NCBI RefSeq assembly: GCF_004341085.1 | Contig: NZ_SLXW01000012.1 | Span: 1-60,112 of the forward strand | Source: Sphingomonas sp. PP-CE-1G-424 | GTDB taxonomy: Bacteria; Pseudomonadota; Alphaproteobacteria; Sphingomonadales; Sphingomonadaceae | Length of the DNA stretch: 60,112 bases | Reading direction: 5' to 3' | Shown here: positions 17,163 to 26,200 of the stretch, piece by piece | Layout of the letters: the number at the start of each line of letters is the position of its first letter | Position numbering within the stretch: the first letter of the stretch is position 1 | Translations under genes and position numbers: made by a program | The notes under the pieces: generated by a model | Databases searched by the model: none | Seen by the model: only the letters and a program-made list of their open reading frames with translations | Told to the model about the DNA's origin: nothing

Positions 17163-17911
17163 GCCACGAGGCCAACGGTCGGTGCGACGCTGTAGGCGGC
17201 CGAGCCACCGACAAGAACGCGGCAGCCATCGAGCACCGGGTGCTCAGCCAAGTATCCGACGTCCCTGAACAAGGCGGGATCCGTACGGATCACGCCGGCG
17301 AGCGCCAGCCACGCGCCGCCGAAGAAGCGGGCGTCCGATCGCCGCACGGCCTCGCCCGCCGCGAACAGCAGGAAGGTGGCAGCGACGTCCGCCGTGCATC
17401 GTCGGCGGACCGAAGCAGGAGTCCCGGTCGCCTTTCCGCGCGCAAGCCGCATGTCGATACCGATCGCCGCCGCTCTGTCGGCCAAGGACGACCAGCCCTT
17501 GCCCGGCCTCGCCCCGCCGCGGCGCATCACGTCAAAATGGCGCTCGAACGACGCGTCGCCCCAGGCGGCCAGCGTCGGGACGGCGAAACACCATGCGGCG
17601 GCAGCGCGCTGCAACAGCATCGGAATGTCCCAGGATCGTCCGTTGAACGTGATCAACATGTCTCCAGCAGCCGGACTAGGGAGGGCGCGATCAATACCGA
17701 AGATCATCTCCTGCTCACGGCCGTCAAGCCCAAAGCGCTCGAAGAGAAGGTTCGATGGAGCGCCACCTCCCGAGACATCGAAGGACAACACGACAGCCGC
17801 CTTCAGCCTGTGCAGGGCGGAAAGATCCATTTCTGTCCTGGCCCGGGGCGCCGCGTTCAGCATGGCGTCAACATTAGGGCCGGTTTCGATGTCGAGCACG
17901 GCGTACCGCAT
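17159..17911 (-). CDS. DEDD-family 3'-5' exonuclease
   Basis: 250 residues. Exo I is VLDIET at residues 5-10 (Asp and Glu). Exo II is TFNGRSWDIPML, with the conserved Asp. Exo III is the C-terminal RRRCTADVAATFLLF, whose Asp completes the DEDD set. This is the RNase H-like exonuclease fold of the PolB-exonuclease-like group, which degrades single-stranded DNA or RNA ends with two metal ions. It lies between an MbcA/ParS-like gene, one base from its stop, and an HTH gene that overlaps its end. That context is unusual for a housekeeping exonuclease and suits a defence or toxin-type module. Confidence 0.7.
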   Translation of the reverse strand: MRYAVLDIETGPNVDAMLNAAPRARTEMDLSALHRLKAAVVLSFDVSGGGAPSNLLFERFGLDGREQEMIFGIDRALPSPAAGDMLITFNGRSWDIPMLLQRAAAAWCFAVPTLAAWGDASFERHFDVMRRGGARPGKGWSSLADRAAAIGIDMRLARGKATGTPASVRRRCTADVAATFLLFAAGEAVRRSDARFFGGAWLALAGVIRTDPALFRDVGYLAEHPVLDGCRVLVGGSAAYSVAPTVGLVA

Positions 17912-17912
17912 A

Positions 17913-18368
17913 TCAGGCGTCCGTCTTCATGTCGGCAAGCGCAGCGCGGTGACGTGACACCGTGCGCTCCGCCATCATCAGGACGAGCTCCATCGGGTCC
18001 GGGCGGAGCACGAAGCGGATCTGTGTATCGCCTTCGGCGAACTCGGCCTCCTCGATCGGCGTCGCGCCACCACGCCTCGCGTGGGGTGCACGGAGCCAAC
18101 TTCCGACGAGCTCGTCATCGCCCACCAGCAAGAGCGCCTCCCCCAGAGCGGAAGCCACCGAACCGATCCTGATCGCCCCCTGCTCGCGATCCGGAACCAC
18201 CCTGGCCGGCTCGTCCGACATGCGCAGCAGCCTGCGGATGTCACCCTGCGTGAGGCGAAGCCGACCGATCAGGTCGGCGAGCATGTCACCCGAGGGCACC
18301 GCATGCGTTGCACCCGCATGAAAGGAGGGACGAAGGACGGAACCAGTATCGATGTCGGTGTGCGGCAT
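17913..18368 (-). CDS. MbcA/ParS-like (Xre-antitoxin type) protein
   Basis: 151 residues from the ATG at 18368, which has a textbook GGAGG six bases upstream. The frame extends nine codons further, but without a ribosome site. Residues about 30-100 are helical (MLADLIGRLRLTQGDIRRLL) and are followed by GSWLRAPHARRGGATPIEEA, close to the W-x(4)-N-x-x-LGG-x-TP-x-E pattern of MbcA/ParS antitoxins. No RES-type toxin gene is adjacent; the coupled partner is instead a DEDD exonuclease. It is the first gene of the minus-strand operon, reading away from the HTH-DUF262 module. Family call moderate. Confidence 0.5.
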   Translation of the reverse strand: MPHTDIDTGSVLRPSFHAGATHAVPSGDMLADLIGRLRLTQGDIRRLLRMSDEPARVVPDREQGAIRIGSVASALGEALLLVGDDELVGSWLRAPHARRGGATPIEEAEFAEGDTQIRFVLRPDPMELVLMMAERTVSRHRAALADMKTDA

Positions 18369-18384
18369 AACAACCTCCACTCGA

Positions 18385-18407
18385 ATTAAACTCAACCTAT
18401 AGGTAGA
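18385..18407 (+). promoter_or_regulatory. Shared motif with palindrome ACCTATAGGT
   Basis: This plus-strand stretch matches the minus-strand sequence at 10020-10042 at 18 of 23 positions. Here its centre is a perfect ten-base palindrome, ACCTATAGGT (18395-18404). It lies in the divergent region between the MbcA-like operon and the phosphorothioation-linked HTH gene, so it may be an operator or promoter serving either side. Confidence 0.45.
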
Positions 18408-18560
18408 TTAGTTGCGTCAGTTTGTCAAGTTGCGTCCGCTTCAGCCCTTTCCACCCACGAGACAGGAGTTCATTCGCAGCCGCTGCGCGGCACGTTCCAC
18501 GCCGCCCGATCCGCATTACGAAGGCCGACGCGAAAGCCACCCGCCTGGGAGCGACGCGCG

Positions 18561-18596
18561 TCGACACGAAGAGCTCGAGCGTCTACAATCCGCACA
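18561..18596 (+). promoter_or_regulatory. Sigma-70-like promoter placing transcript start at the ATG
   Basis: TCGACA (18561-18566), a 17-base spacer and TACAAT (18584-18589) form a good -35/-10 pair. The expected start point, seven bases after the -10 element, is the A of the ATG at 18596. No Shine-Dalgarno sequence precedes that ATG, so a leaderless mRNA is predicted. Confidence 0.5.
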
Positions 18597-18898
18597 TGGT
18601 TGAGGTAGCGAACCCGGACGAAATGGCGTTGAAGCGGGCGATGGGCAGAGCCATCGCCCACGCGCGCGTGGCTGCGGGTTTCACCTCGCAAGCAGCGTTC
18701 TCGCGCGCGATCGACGTCCGTTTCCAGTACATGAGCCGCGTCGAGAAGGGCGAGGAGAACCTGACGCTCGAAACTCTCGCCAAGATGACTGGCGTGCTGG
18801 GCGTCTCGATGCCCGACTTTCTCAACTCGGTCGCGAAGGAGCTGAGCAATCCCAGCGACCCACCGAAGACACGCCGCGGGCGACCGCCAGCCGCGTGA
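18596..18898 (+). CDS. XRE-type HTH regulator of the phosphorothioation-linked module
   Basis: 100 residues from the ATG at 18596. The open frame reaches back to 18422, but that part is unlikely to be translated. The HTH is clear: MGRAIAHARVAAGFTSQAAF, then the recognition helix region VRFQYMSRVEKGEENLTLET, then MTGVLGVSMPDFL. The tail is basic (KTRRGRPPAA), with an AT-hook-like RGRP. It reads in the same direction as the DUF262, SIR2 and ssp genes and lies 101 bases before them. It is the obvious candidate controller of that cluster. The putative promoter gives a leaderless transcript. Confidence 0.7.
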   Translation: MVEVANPDEMALKRAMGRAIAHARVAAGFTSQAAFSRAIDVRFQYMSRVEKGEENLTLETLAKMTGVLGVSMPDFLNSVAKELSNPSDPPKTRRGRPPAA

Positions 18899-18999
18899 AT
18901 GCCGTCGCACGGGCCGGGAGCGATCCCGACCCGTGTCGACTTGAGAGTTCCTCGACGTGTGTGGCTTCCGCTCTCGTCGCACTTCGCTATCGTGCGTTC

Positions 19000-20055
19000 A
19001 TGATCATCGAGCAGCAAATCGCGCGAAACGACGCGCTTCATGAGCGACGCGACACTATCCAGCTAAATCCCAGCTGGCAGCGCGGAGCCGCTTGGAAATC
19101 CCCCCGCCAGGTTCTGCTGGTGGATTCCGTCCTCCGCGGCATGGACATCCCCAAGGTCTATCTTCGTCGAATGCCGCCGGGCGGCGTATTCGAGCACGAA
19201 GCCGTGGACGGTCAGCAGCGCCTGCGGGCCCTGTGGCTTTTCCGGAACGACGAACTCGTTCTCGATCACCCGGAGAGGCTGTTGCCGATCAACGGCGAAA
19301 CCGTCGACGGCCTGACCTATTCGGAACTTTCCGATACCTTGAAGGAGCGCTTTGATGCGTTTCCCGTGAGCGTTGCGGATATCGTCGAGGGGACGGCCGA
19401 CGAGGTCACCAACCTGTTCGCTCGCCTGCAGATGGGTGTGGCGCTAAACCCCGCCGAACTGCGCAACGCGATGCTCAAACCGATGCGGCACATAATCGAC
19501 GGCGTCGCGACGTCGCATGAATTCTTCCTAAACTGCCGCATCGCGGACAATCGCTATCGCCGACAGGATTTCGTGACGCATCTGTTCGCTCTTGCCGCCT
19601 ACCGCGGGGAAAGGGACATCAAGGCGCCCGATCTGAAGCGCATGGTCGCAGACTTCGGTCCGGACCATATGGACCGGATCCTCGAGTGCGCCGCCGAAGT
19701 TGGAGACGCGCTGAACATCCTCGAGCAGGTCAACGAACTTTCCAGATTTCGCATCGTCCAGAAATGGATCTTCGTGGATCTCGGCTGGCTTGTCATGCAG
19801 CGCCTCGCGGCGGGGGCGAGCGTCGATGCGGCAAGACTCGCCGCTGCCTATCATGGGTTCGAGGCAAGGCGCGCGCTGCACAATCGCGCGCCGGACGTCC
19901 TGATCCAGGACGGACGCGCGAACCCCGTCCTTGATCGTCATCTGTACAACTACATCCAAGCGTTCCGAATTCAGGCCGGCCGTCGTGACAGCGTGGCGGC
20001 TCGTGCCGCGGCGCTTCGAGCCTTCTGCCCCGACATCGACGCAAGGAGCGAATGA
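19000..20055 (+). CDS. DUF262 protein with DGQQR motif (SspE-like sensor without HNH)
   Basis: 351 residues from the ATG at 19000. The DUF262 hallmarks are present: NPSWQRGAAWKSPRQVLLVD at residues 23-42, the DGQQR motif at 70-74 followed by LRALWLFRND, and a downstream QMGVALNPAELRNAM segment. In SspE-type proteins the DUF262 domain is an NTPase that senses phosphorothioated DNA, and a C-terminal nuclease (DUF1524/HNH) cuts unmodified DNA. Here the C-terminal third is helical and shows no HNH motif, so the nuclease part is missing. The stop overlaps the start of a SIR2-type gene (ATGA). The -10-like TATCGT (18988-18993) ends six bases before the ATG, and there is no Shine-Dalgarno sequence. 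Confidence 0.75.
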   Translation: MIIEQQIARNDALHERRDTIQLNPSWQRGAAWKSPRQVLLVDSVLRGMDIPKVYLRRMPPGGVFEHEAVDGQQRLRALWLFRNDELVLDHPERLLPINGETVDGLTYSELSDTLKERFDAFPVSVADIVEGTADEVTNLFARLQMGVALNPAELRNAMLKPMRHIIDGVATSHEFFLNCRIADNRYRRQDFVTHLFALAAYRGERDIKAPDLKRMVADFGPDHMDRILECAAEVGDALNILEQVNELSRFRIVQKWIFVDLGWLVMQRLAAGASVDAARLAAAYHGFEARRALHNRAPDVLIQDGRANPVLDRHLYNYIQAFRIQAGRRDSVAARAAALRAFCPDIDARSE

Positions 20056-20921
20056 TGGCTTTCGACACAAAGCGGATACCCGACGATCTCGTGCGCGCCT
20101 ACCGCGATCGCCGTTGTGCAATCCTCGTCGGCGCCGGAGCGTCAGCCGGCGCAAAGCTGCCGCTGTGGGACGGACTGCTCGAACAGATGGTGGACGCCGG
20201 CGTGAAGCACCGGGTCATCACGCCCGAGAAGGAAGCCGAGTACCGCGCCCTGATCAAGGACCCCGGGCAGTGGTTGATGGTGGCGGGCGGACTGAAGGAC
20301 GATCTGCGGGTCTACTTCAGCGACTTCATCGAAACCGCATTCATCAAGTCGAAGCCGAAGCCGACCGATCTGCACAAGGCCCTGGTCGCGCTCGACCGCC
20401 TGCAGTTCGTCGTCACCACCAACTACGATACCCTGATCGAGCGCGCGTTTCGCGCGGGCGGCGACGAGGACGTCTCCGTCCTGACGTTCAAGAACGCCGG
20501 TGAACTCCAGCGTCGTCTCGGACAGCGCGAGTTCTTCATTCTGAAAGCACATGGCGACGCCGCCAAGGTCGGCGACGGTATCGTCCTCACGGAGACCGAC
20601 TACCGCGAACTGCTCTACCGCCAACGCGCCTATCAGAGCCTCCTCCAGGCGATCTTCACGATGTTCACGGTCGTGTTCGTAGGAGCCTCGATGAACGATC
20701 CGGAGATCAAGCTGCTGCTAGGCTTCATCGCCGATGCCTTTACGCCAGGCAGTGGCCCCAACCACTTCGCGCTGATGGTCGACGAGGAGATCACGACCGT
20801 GCAGGAGGAACGGTGGTTCAAGGACTTCAATGTCCAGATCATTCCGGTGAGCAAAGCCAACAACTACGAGGATCTGACGGCCTTCCTCGTCGCGCTGCAC
20901 GAGGTCGCGGACGTCGCCTGA
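20052..20921 (+). CDS. SIR2-like (SIR2_2) NAD-binding protein
   Basis: 289 residues. SIR2 signature motifs are intact: ILVGAGASAG at 24-33, TTNYD with the catalytic-type Asn at 124, and LKAHGD with His 167. A strand FVGASMNDPEIKLLLGF closes the Rossmann fold. SIR2 domains of this group in defence systems hydrolyse NAD+ and cause abortive infection. Whether this one is an NADase is inference from the retained residues. It is translationally coupled to the DUF262 gene, and the sspA-like gene follows after 267 bases. A sensor (DUF262) and effector (SIR2) pair is the simplest reading. Confidence 0.75.
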   Translation: MMAFDTKRIPDDLVRAYRDRRCAILVGAGASAGAKLPLWDGLLEQMVDAGVKHRVITPEKEAEYRALIKDPGQWLMVAGGLKDDLRVYFSDFIETAFIKSKPKPTDLHKALVALDRLQFVVTTNYDTLIERAFRAGGDEDVSVLTFKNAGELQRRLGQREFFILKAHGDAAKVGDGIVLTETDYRELLYRQRAYQSLLQAIFTMFTVVFVGASMNDPEIKLLLGFIADAFTPGSGPNHFALMVDEEITTVQEERWFKDFNVQIIPVSKANNYEDLTAFLVALHEVADVA

Positions 20922-21188
20922 GCCAGTCACTTCGCCAACGCCGTCGCCGCCATCATGTCCGGCGTACAGGGGCATGGTCCGTGATCGCCCCTGGACGCCG
21001 CAGGGTTCGCCCATCGACCTACAGCGGGGAACGTGGGCAGCACTCCAACGACATCATTAGGGCGGCGTCGCGGCTATCGGAGGGCGTACACATCCCTCAA
21101 CACCATCGGAGAACGACCGATCGCAGCACCCTGTCACGGTCGCACTCTCGACAAGCGCCCCGCCAACGTCGCAATAGGAGCCGTGCAG

Positions 21189-22328
21189 ATGCCCATCTAT
21201 CTCGACGGACTGTCCACCACGCCGCTCGCACCCGAGGCGCGCGACGCGATGCTCGACGCCTGGTCGCGGCCAGGAAACCCGGGTTCGCCCCACGCGGCGG
21301 GTGAGCGGGCCGCGGTGACCGTCGAGGAGGGACGCGCCCGCGTCGCCGAACTCATCGGCGCGTCCCCCGCCGAGGTGTTCTTCACGTCAGGGGCGACGGA
21401 AGCGGACAACATCGCCATCACCGGCGTCGCGTTGGCCGCCCTCGCCGGCTGCAGTGCGCGCCGCCGCGTCATCGTGTCCGCAGTCGAGCACAAGGCGGTG
21501 CTCGCGCCCGCCCTCCGGTTGCGCGACCTGGGCTTCGTCGTGGACATCGCGCCGGTCTATGCGAACGGCGTCGTCGATCTGGACGCGCTGGCGTCCCTCA
21601 TCCGCGACGACACGCTTCTCGTGTCGGTCATGGCGGCGAACAACGAGACGGGGGTGCGCCAGCCGGACGCAGCCGTCGCGGCCCTCGCCCATGAACGCGG
21701 CGCGCTCTTCCACTGCGATGCCGCGCAGGCGGTCGGCAAGGTGGCGATCGACGTGTTCGACATGGACGTCGACTATCTCAGCGCGTCGTCGCACAAGATG
21801 TACGGCCCCGCCGGCGTGGGCGCGCTCTACGTGTCGGCGACCGCGCCCCGCCCCGCCCCGCTCGTGCTGGGCGGCGATCAGGAGCGGGGTCTGCGCGCAG
21901 GGACCGAGCCGACCGCACTGGTCGCGGGGTTCGGCGCCGCGGCGGCCGTGGCCGGCATGCGGCTCGATCGGGACGGCAAGCACGCGGATGCCCTTCTCAA
22001 GATGTTCCTTCTCGAACTCTCGCGAAGCGACGTGCGGTTCGCGGTGAATGGTGACGGCACGAAAAGGATCCCCGGAGCAGCAAGTCTGGCGATCATCGGC
22101 TCGGACGCACAGTCCATAGCTCAATCCCTGTCAACCGAAGTGATGCTCTCCACTGGGTCGGCCTGCACGTCCGGGCAGATCGATACTTCACATGTTCTTG
22201 CCGCCATGGGCCTCGACGACCGACAACGTCGGTCGACCATGCGCGTCCACTTCAACCGATACTCGACCGACAACGAAGCGGTCGATGCCGCCCGACTGTT
22301 GGCCAAACGCGTCGAGCTTCACGCGTAA
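21189..22328 (+). CDS. sspA: Cysteine desulfurase SspA/DndA-like
   Basis: 379 residues from the ATG at 21189, with AGGAG upstream (an in-frame GTG at 21183 is possible). It is a PLP-dependent fold-type I enzyme. YLDGLSTTPLAPEARDAML is at the N-terminus, TSGATEADN at 67-74, the PLP lysine in SSHKMYG is at residue 203, and the active cysteine in STGSACTSGQ is at 326. It mobilises sulfur from L-cysteine as a persulfide. Standing directly before genes matching SspB, SspC and SspD, it is most likely the sulfur donor for DNA phosphorothioation rather than the housekeeping IscS. Confidence 0.8.
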   Translation: MPIYLDGLSTTPLAPEARDAMLDAWSRPGNPGSPHAAGERAAVTVEEGRARVAELIGASPAEVFFTSGATEADNIAITGVALAALAGCSARRRVIVSAVEHKAVLAPALRLRDLGFVVDIAPVYANGVVDLDALASLIRDDTLLVSVMAANNETGVRQPDAAVAALAHERGALFHCDAAQAVGKVAIDVFDMDVDYLSASSHKMYGPAGVGALYVSATAPRPAPLVLGGDQERGLRAGTEPTALVAGFGAAAAVAGMRLDRDGKHADALLKMFLLELSRSDVRFAVNGDGTKRIPGAASLAIIGSDAQSIAQSLSTEVMLSTGSACTSGQIDTSHVLAAMGLDDRQRRSTMRVHFNRYSTDNEAVDAARLLAKRVELHA

Positions 22329-22332
22329 ACCA

Positions 22333-22376
22333 CTGGACGACTTGTCCAGCGGGGCGCGTTCCGCTATCGTTCCGGC
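22333..22376 (+). promoter_or_regulatory. Inverted repeat over a predicted sspB promoter
   Basis: CTGGAC (22333-22338) and GTCCAG (22344-22349) form a perfect inverted repeat that covers the -35-like TTGTCC (22342-22347). After a 17-base spacer comes TATCGT (22365-22370), exactly six bases before the sspB ATG. The -10 and its left neighbour (CGCTATCGT) are the same as before the DUF262 gene. This suggests an internal, possibly regulated, leaderless promoter. Confidence 0.45.
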
Positions 22377-23294
22377 ATGAGAAACGTTCTTCAAGACCAA
22401 GCCACCAAGGTGCAGTTCGCCGGGCACGAGACCTTCCCGCTGCGTCTGCTATGGCCGAAGAAGGCGTTCGAGGCCGTCCGTGGCGGCGCATCGTTGAGAA
22501 CATTCCAAGAACACGAAGCGATCGCACGATTCGGCGTCGGCCGCAACATGGCAGTCTCCATGCGTCATTGGAACATGGCGAGCGGCCTGATCGAGGAACG
22601 CGGCGGTCAGCTCTGGCCCACCGCTCTCGCCTCCGCGATCCTCGACGACGACGGGCTCGACCCGTTCGTCGAGCATCCCGCCACGATATGGCTCACCCAT
22701 TGGCACATCGCATCCACGCCCGAGATGACGACCACGGCGTACTTCGCGTTCAACGCCCTGCCCGGCGTCGACTTCGACAGCGAGGGTCTGGGCAGCGAAC
22801 TGCTGCGGCTGGTGGAGGAGCGTGGATGGCGCGCGACCCGCGTGACGATCAAGCGTGACGTCGAGGTGTTCCTGCGCAGCTACGTCCGCCGCACGGGTGC
22901 GCTGACGGAGGACGCGGCCGAGCCGCTGCTCGCCGAACTCGGCCTCGTTCGCGAAGCCCGCATCGGCGGATGGTTCGAGTTCGTGCGCGGGCCGAAGCCG
23001 ACCCTGCCGGACGGCGTGTTCGCCTTCGCCCTCGATCGGTTCTGGCAGAGGACCGGGGGGGACTCCACGACGCTCACCGCCGAGCAGGTCACATACGAGC
23101 CCGGCTCGCCGGGACGCGTCTTCAAGCTCGACGAGGACAGCGTCGTCACGCGGCTGATGGCACTCGACGCCATCACCGACGGCTCCTGGACGTGGACGGA
23201 CACGGCAGGCCTTCGACAGGTCCATCGCCGTCACGAACCCGACTGGCTCGATCTGCTGACCCGGTCCTACGGCCGGATGGCGGAAGCGGCATGA
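22377..23294 (+). CDS. sspB: DUF4007 family protein, SspB-like
   Basis: 305 residues. The N-terminus, VQFAGHETFPLRLLWPKKAF, and the following FQEHEAIARFGVGRNMAVSM are the hallmark of DUF4007. SspB of the SspABCD phosphorothioation system belongs to this family and acts as the DNA nickase that opens one strand for sulfur incorporation. No classical nuclease motif is evident by eye, so the activity is transferred from the family. The stop overlaps the sspC ATG by four bases, giving a coupled operon sspB-sspC-sspD. A predicted promoter with its own inverted repeat lies just upstream. Confidence 0.75.
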   Translation: MRNVLQDQATKVQFAGHETFPLRLLWPKKAFEAVRGGASLRTFQEHEAIARFGVGRNMAVSMRHWNMASGLIEERGGQLWPTALASAILDDDGLDPFVEHPATIWLTHWHIASTPEMTTTAYFAFNALPGVDFDSEGLGSELLRLVEERGWRATRVTIKRDVEVFLRSYVRRTGALTEDAAEPLLAELGLVREARIGGWFEFVRGPKPTLPDGVFAFALDRFWQRTGGDSTTLTAEQVTYEPGSPGRVFKLDEDSVVTRLMALDAITDGSWTWTDTAGLRQVHRRHEPDWLDLLTRSYGRMAEAA

Positions 23295-26200
23295 AGACCC
23301 TTTCGGACATCGTCACCATCGAGCGGCGGTTCGCGCGGTCGGCGCGCATAGACCGCGATCTCGCCGGCACGCCGCCGCTCGTCGGCTACGTCCTGCAGGC
23401 GAGCGTGGCCAAGTCGCTGACGGCCATGGCGTGCAGTCAGATCGAAAGCGGGCAAGGCGCCTTCACCTGGACGGGCCCCTATGGCGGCGGCAAGTCGTGC
23501 GCCGCGCTGCTGCTCGCCAACCTGATCGCCGGGAAGGGCGACAATCGGGACGTCGCGCGCGACATCGCGGGCGACGAGGTCGCCGGCCTCTTCGACGAGG
23601 CATTCCCGACGCGCCGGGGACGTTGGGACGTGCTCGCCGTCACCGGCAGCCGCATCAGCCTGCGCGAGGCGATCGCCGCCGCCGCGCAGGCGTCGCTCGA
23701 CTGGAGCGATGACCGCACGAGCGAGGCGATGGTGTCGGATCAGGCACTCATCGACGCGATCATGGCGCCGAGAGGCCGCGGCAGGAGAGCCGGCGGCACG
23801 TTGATCATCCTCGACGAGCTCGGCAAGATGCTCGAGTTCGCGGCGCTCCACGGCGGCGACGTCCACCTTCTCCAGGATCTGGCCGAGGCCGCCGCCCGCA
23901 GCGATGGCCGACTTGTCGTCCTCGGCATCCTCCATCAATCCTTCGAGCAGTACGCGGCCCGTGCGGACCGCGACGCCCGGCGGGAATGGGCCAAGGTCCA
24001 GGGCAGGTTCCAGGATCTCCCGTTCCTCGCCGGACCCGACGAGACGGTCACGCTCCTCAGCCGCGCGATCGGATGCGCCAAGCGTCCAGCGGCGGCAGGC
24101 GCGGCGGCGAAGGCGGTCGCGGCCGAGGTCGGGGGACGTCGCCCCGTCGATGCCAAGGCGCTCGCCTCCGCACTCGCGGCGACCTGGCCGCTCAATCCCA
24201 TCACCGCTCTGCTCCTCGGGCCGGTTTCCCGCCAGCGCTTCGCCCAGAACGAACGCAGCGTCTTCGGCTTCCTCAGTTCGTCCGAGCCGGCAGGCTTCCA
24301 GGAGCATCTGACGGGCACGCCCGCCGCGGGCGGGCGCACCTACGATCCGGACCGTCTCTGGGACTATCTGGCGACCAACTTCGGGATGGCCCTCGCCGGC
24401 GGTCAGGACGGCGGCCGCTTCAGCCTCGCGTTCGAGGCGATCGAACGCGCGGGCGCCAAGGGCGGTCCGCTCCACGTCTCGCTCACCAAGGCGGCGGCCA
24501 TCATCGAGTTCTTCCGCAACGGTTCGGGTGTCGCGGTCTCGGACGAGTTCCTGGCGCTCGCGGTTCCATCATCCGATCGGGTGGCCGTCGACGCCGCCAT
24601 CAGGGACCTGCTGTCCTGGGCCATCCTGATGCCGCAGCCGCGCCTCGGCGGCTACGCGCTATTCGCCGGAAGCGACTTCGATCTCGACGAGGCGATCGGC
24701 CTCGTATCGTCGCAACCCTCGTCGTTCGAACTCAACGCCATCCCCGCACGCGTCGGCCTTCCGGCGGTCGCCGCCAAGCGGCACTATCTGCGCACCGGCA
24801 CGCTGCGCACGTTCGACATCGTCCTGGACATCGCCGCGCGAGCGGAGAAGCCTCAGGATGCGGCGAAGCGCCTGTCGCAGGTCGAACGGCGCGGCAGCGG
24901 GATGCTGGTCCTCGTCGTCAACGACGGGGCCTTCGATCGGCCGGAGATCGACGTCCGCTGCAAGCTCATGGCCGACGCGTTCCGCAAGGCCGGCGCCATC
25001 GTGGCCGTCGGCGCGGCGCCCTCGCGGCACGATCTTCTCGCGCCGGCGTCCGAGCTGCTCGCGCTGGAGCGGGTGATGCGCGACAATCTGCGGCTCGAGG
25101 GCGACCGGATCGCGCGTCGCGAGACGGGCGCCCGCCACGCCTCGACGACCGAGAACCTGCTGCGTCGTCTCGATGCCGCACTGAACGAGGCCACGTGGCG
25201 GCTTTCGACGGAAGACGACGACGCCGTGCGGCAGCCGTTGCCGGTGCTCGCGAGCACGCTCGCCGACAAGGCGTTCAGCGAGGCGCCCGTCCTGCACAGC
25301 GAGCTCCTCCAGCGGAACAGGCCGTCGTCGAGCGCCATGGCCGCCGTGCGCAACCTCATGCACGCAATGGTCGACCGACCGGAGAAGACCGATCTCGGCT
25401 TCACCGGCTATCCGGCCGAGATGGGTCTGTACATGACGGTTCTGCGGCCGTTCGGGCTGCACCGCGAAGTCGACGGCGCGATCGACTTCCGCGCGCCGCT
25501 TTCCGACGGCCCCGGCTCGACGATGACCGCGGCATGGTCGGTCATCGAGGACACGACGGACGTGACGCTCGATCAGGTCTACGCCACCTGGTCCGCCGCG
25601 CCGTTCGGCATGAAGGCGGGAGTGATGCCGCTGCTCGCGATGGCGAACCTCATGTCCAGGCGCGACCGTGTCGCCGTCTATGTCGACGGCGTCTTCCAGA
25701 CCGACTTCGACGACGTGCTCGCGGACAAGATGCTGCAGCGGCCGGAGGCGATCCGGCTCCGCCGGATCGACCGGTCGGTGCAGGAGGCCGCATATCTCGG
25801 CGGTCTCGCCAACGCATTCGAACTCGCGCCCGACGCGCCGGCGCTGTCCGTCGCCCAGACGCTGTATCGACGCTTCGAGGACCTGACCGCATACGCTCAA
25901 CGCACCAAGTCCATCCCGGCCGAATGCGTCGCGGTCCGCGACGCCGTCCTGCGGGCGAACGATCCGGAGGAGGTTCTCTTCGAACGCATTCCCGAAGCCC
26001 TCGGCGGCCGTCTCTCGGCCGAAGCGGTGCTCGACGCGCTCACGAGTTCGGAAAGCGTTTACGGCGAGCTGCTCGGCAGCCTCCGACTGGCGTTGGCCCG
26101 CGGCCTCGGCGTCGACGCCGACACGTTCAGCGGAGTTGCCGAGCGCGCGGAGAACCTTCGCGACCTGACGAACGACTTCGCCTTCGAGGCCTTTGCGATG

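Noticed and set aside
16358..18172. 604-residue plus-strand open frame
   Set aside because: It overlaps the end of the integrase-like gene and lies antisense to three genes with clear motifs. Its sequence is arginine/serine-rich low complexity with no domain, as expected of an off-frame reading in high-GC DNA.
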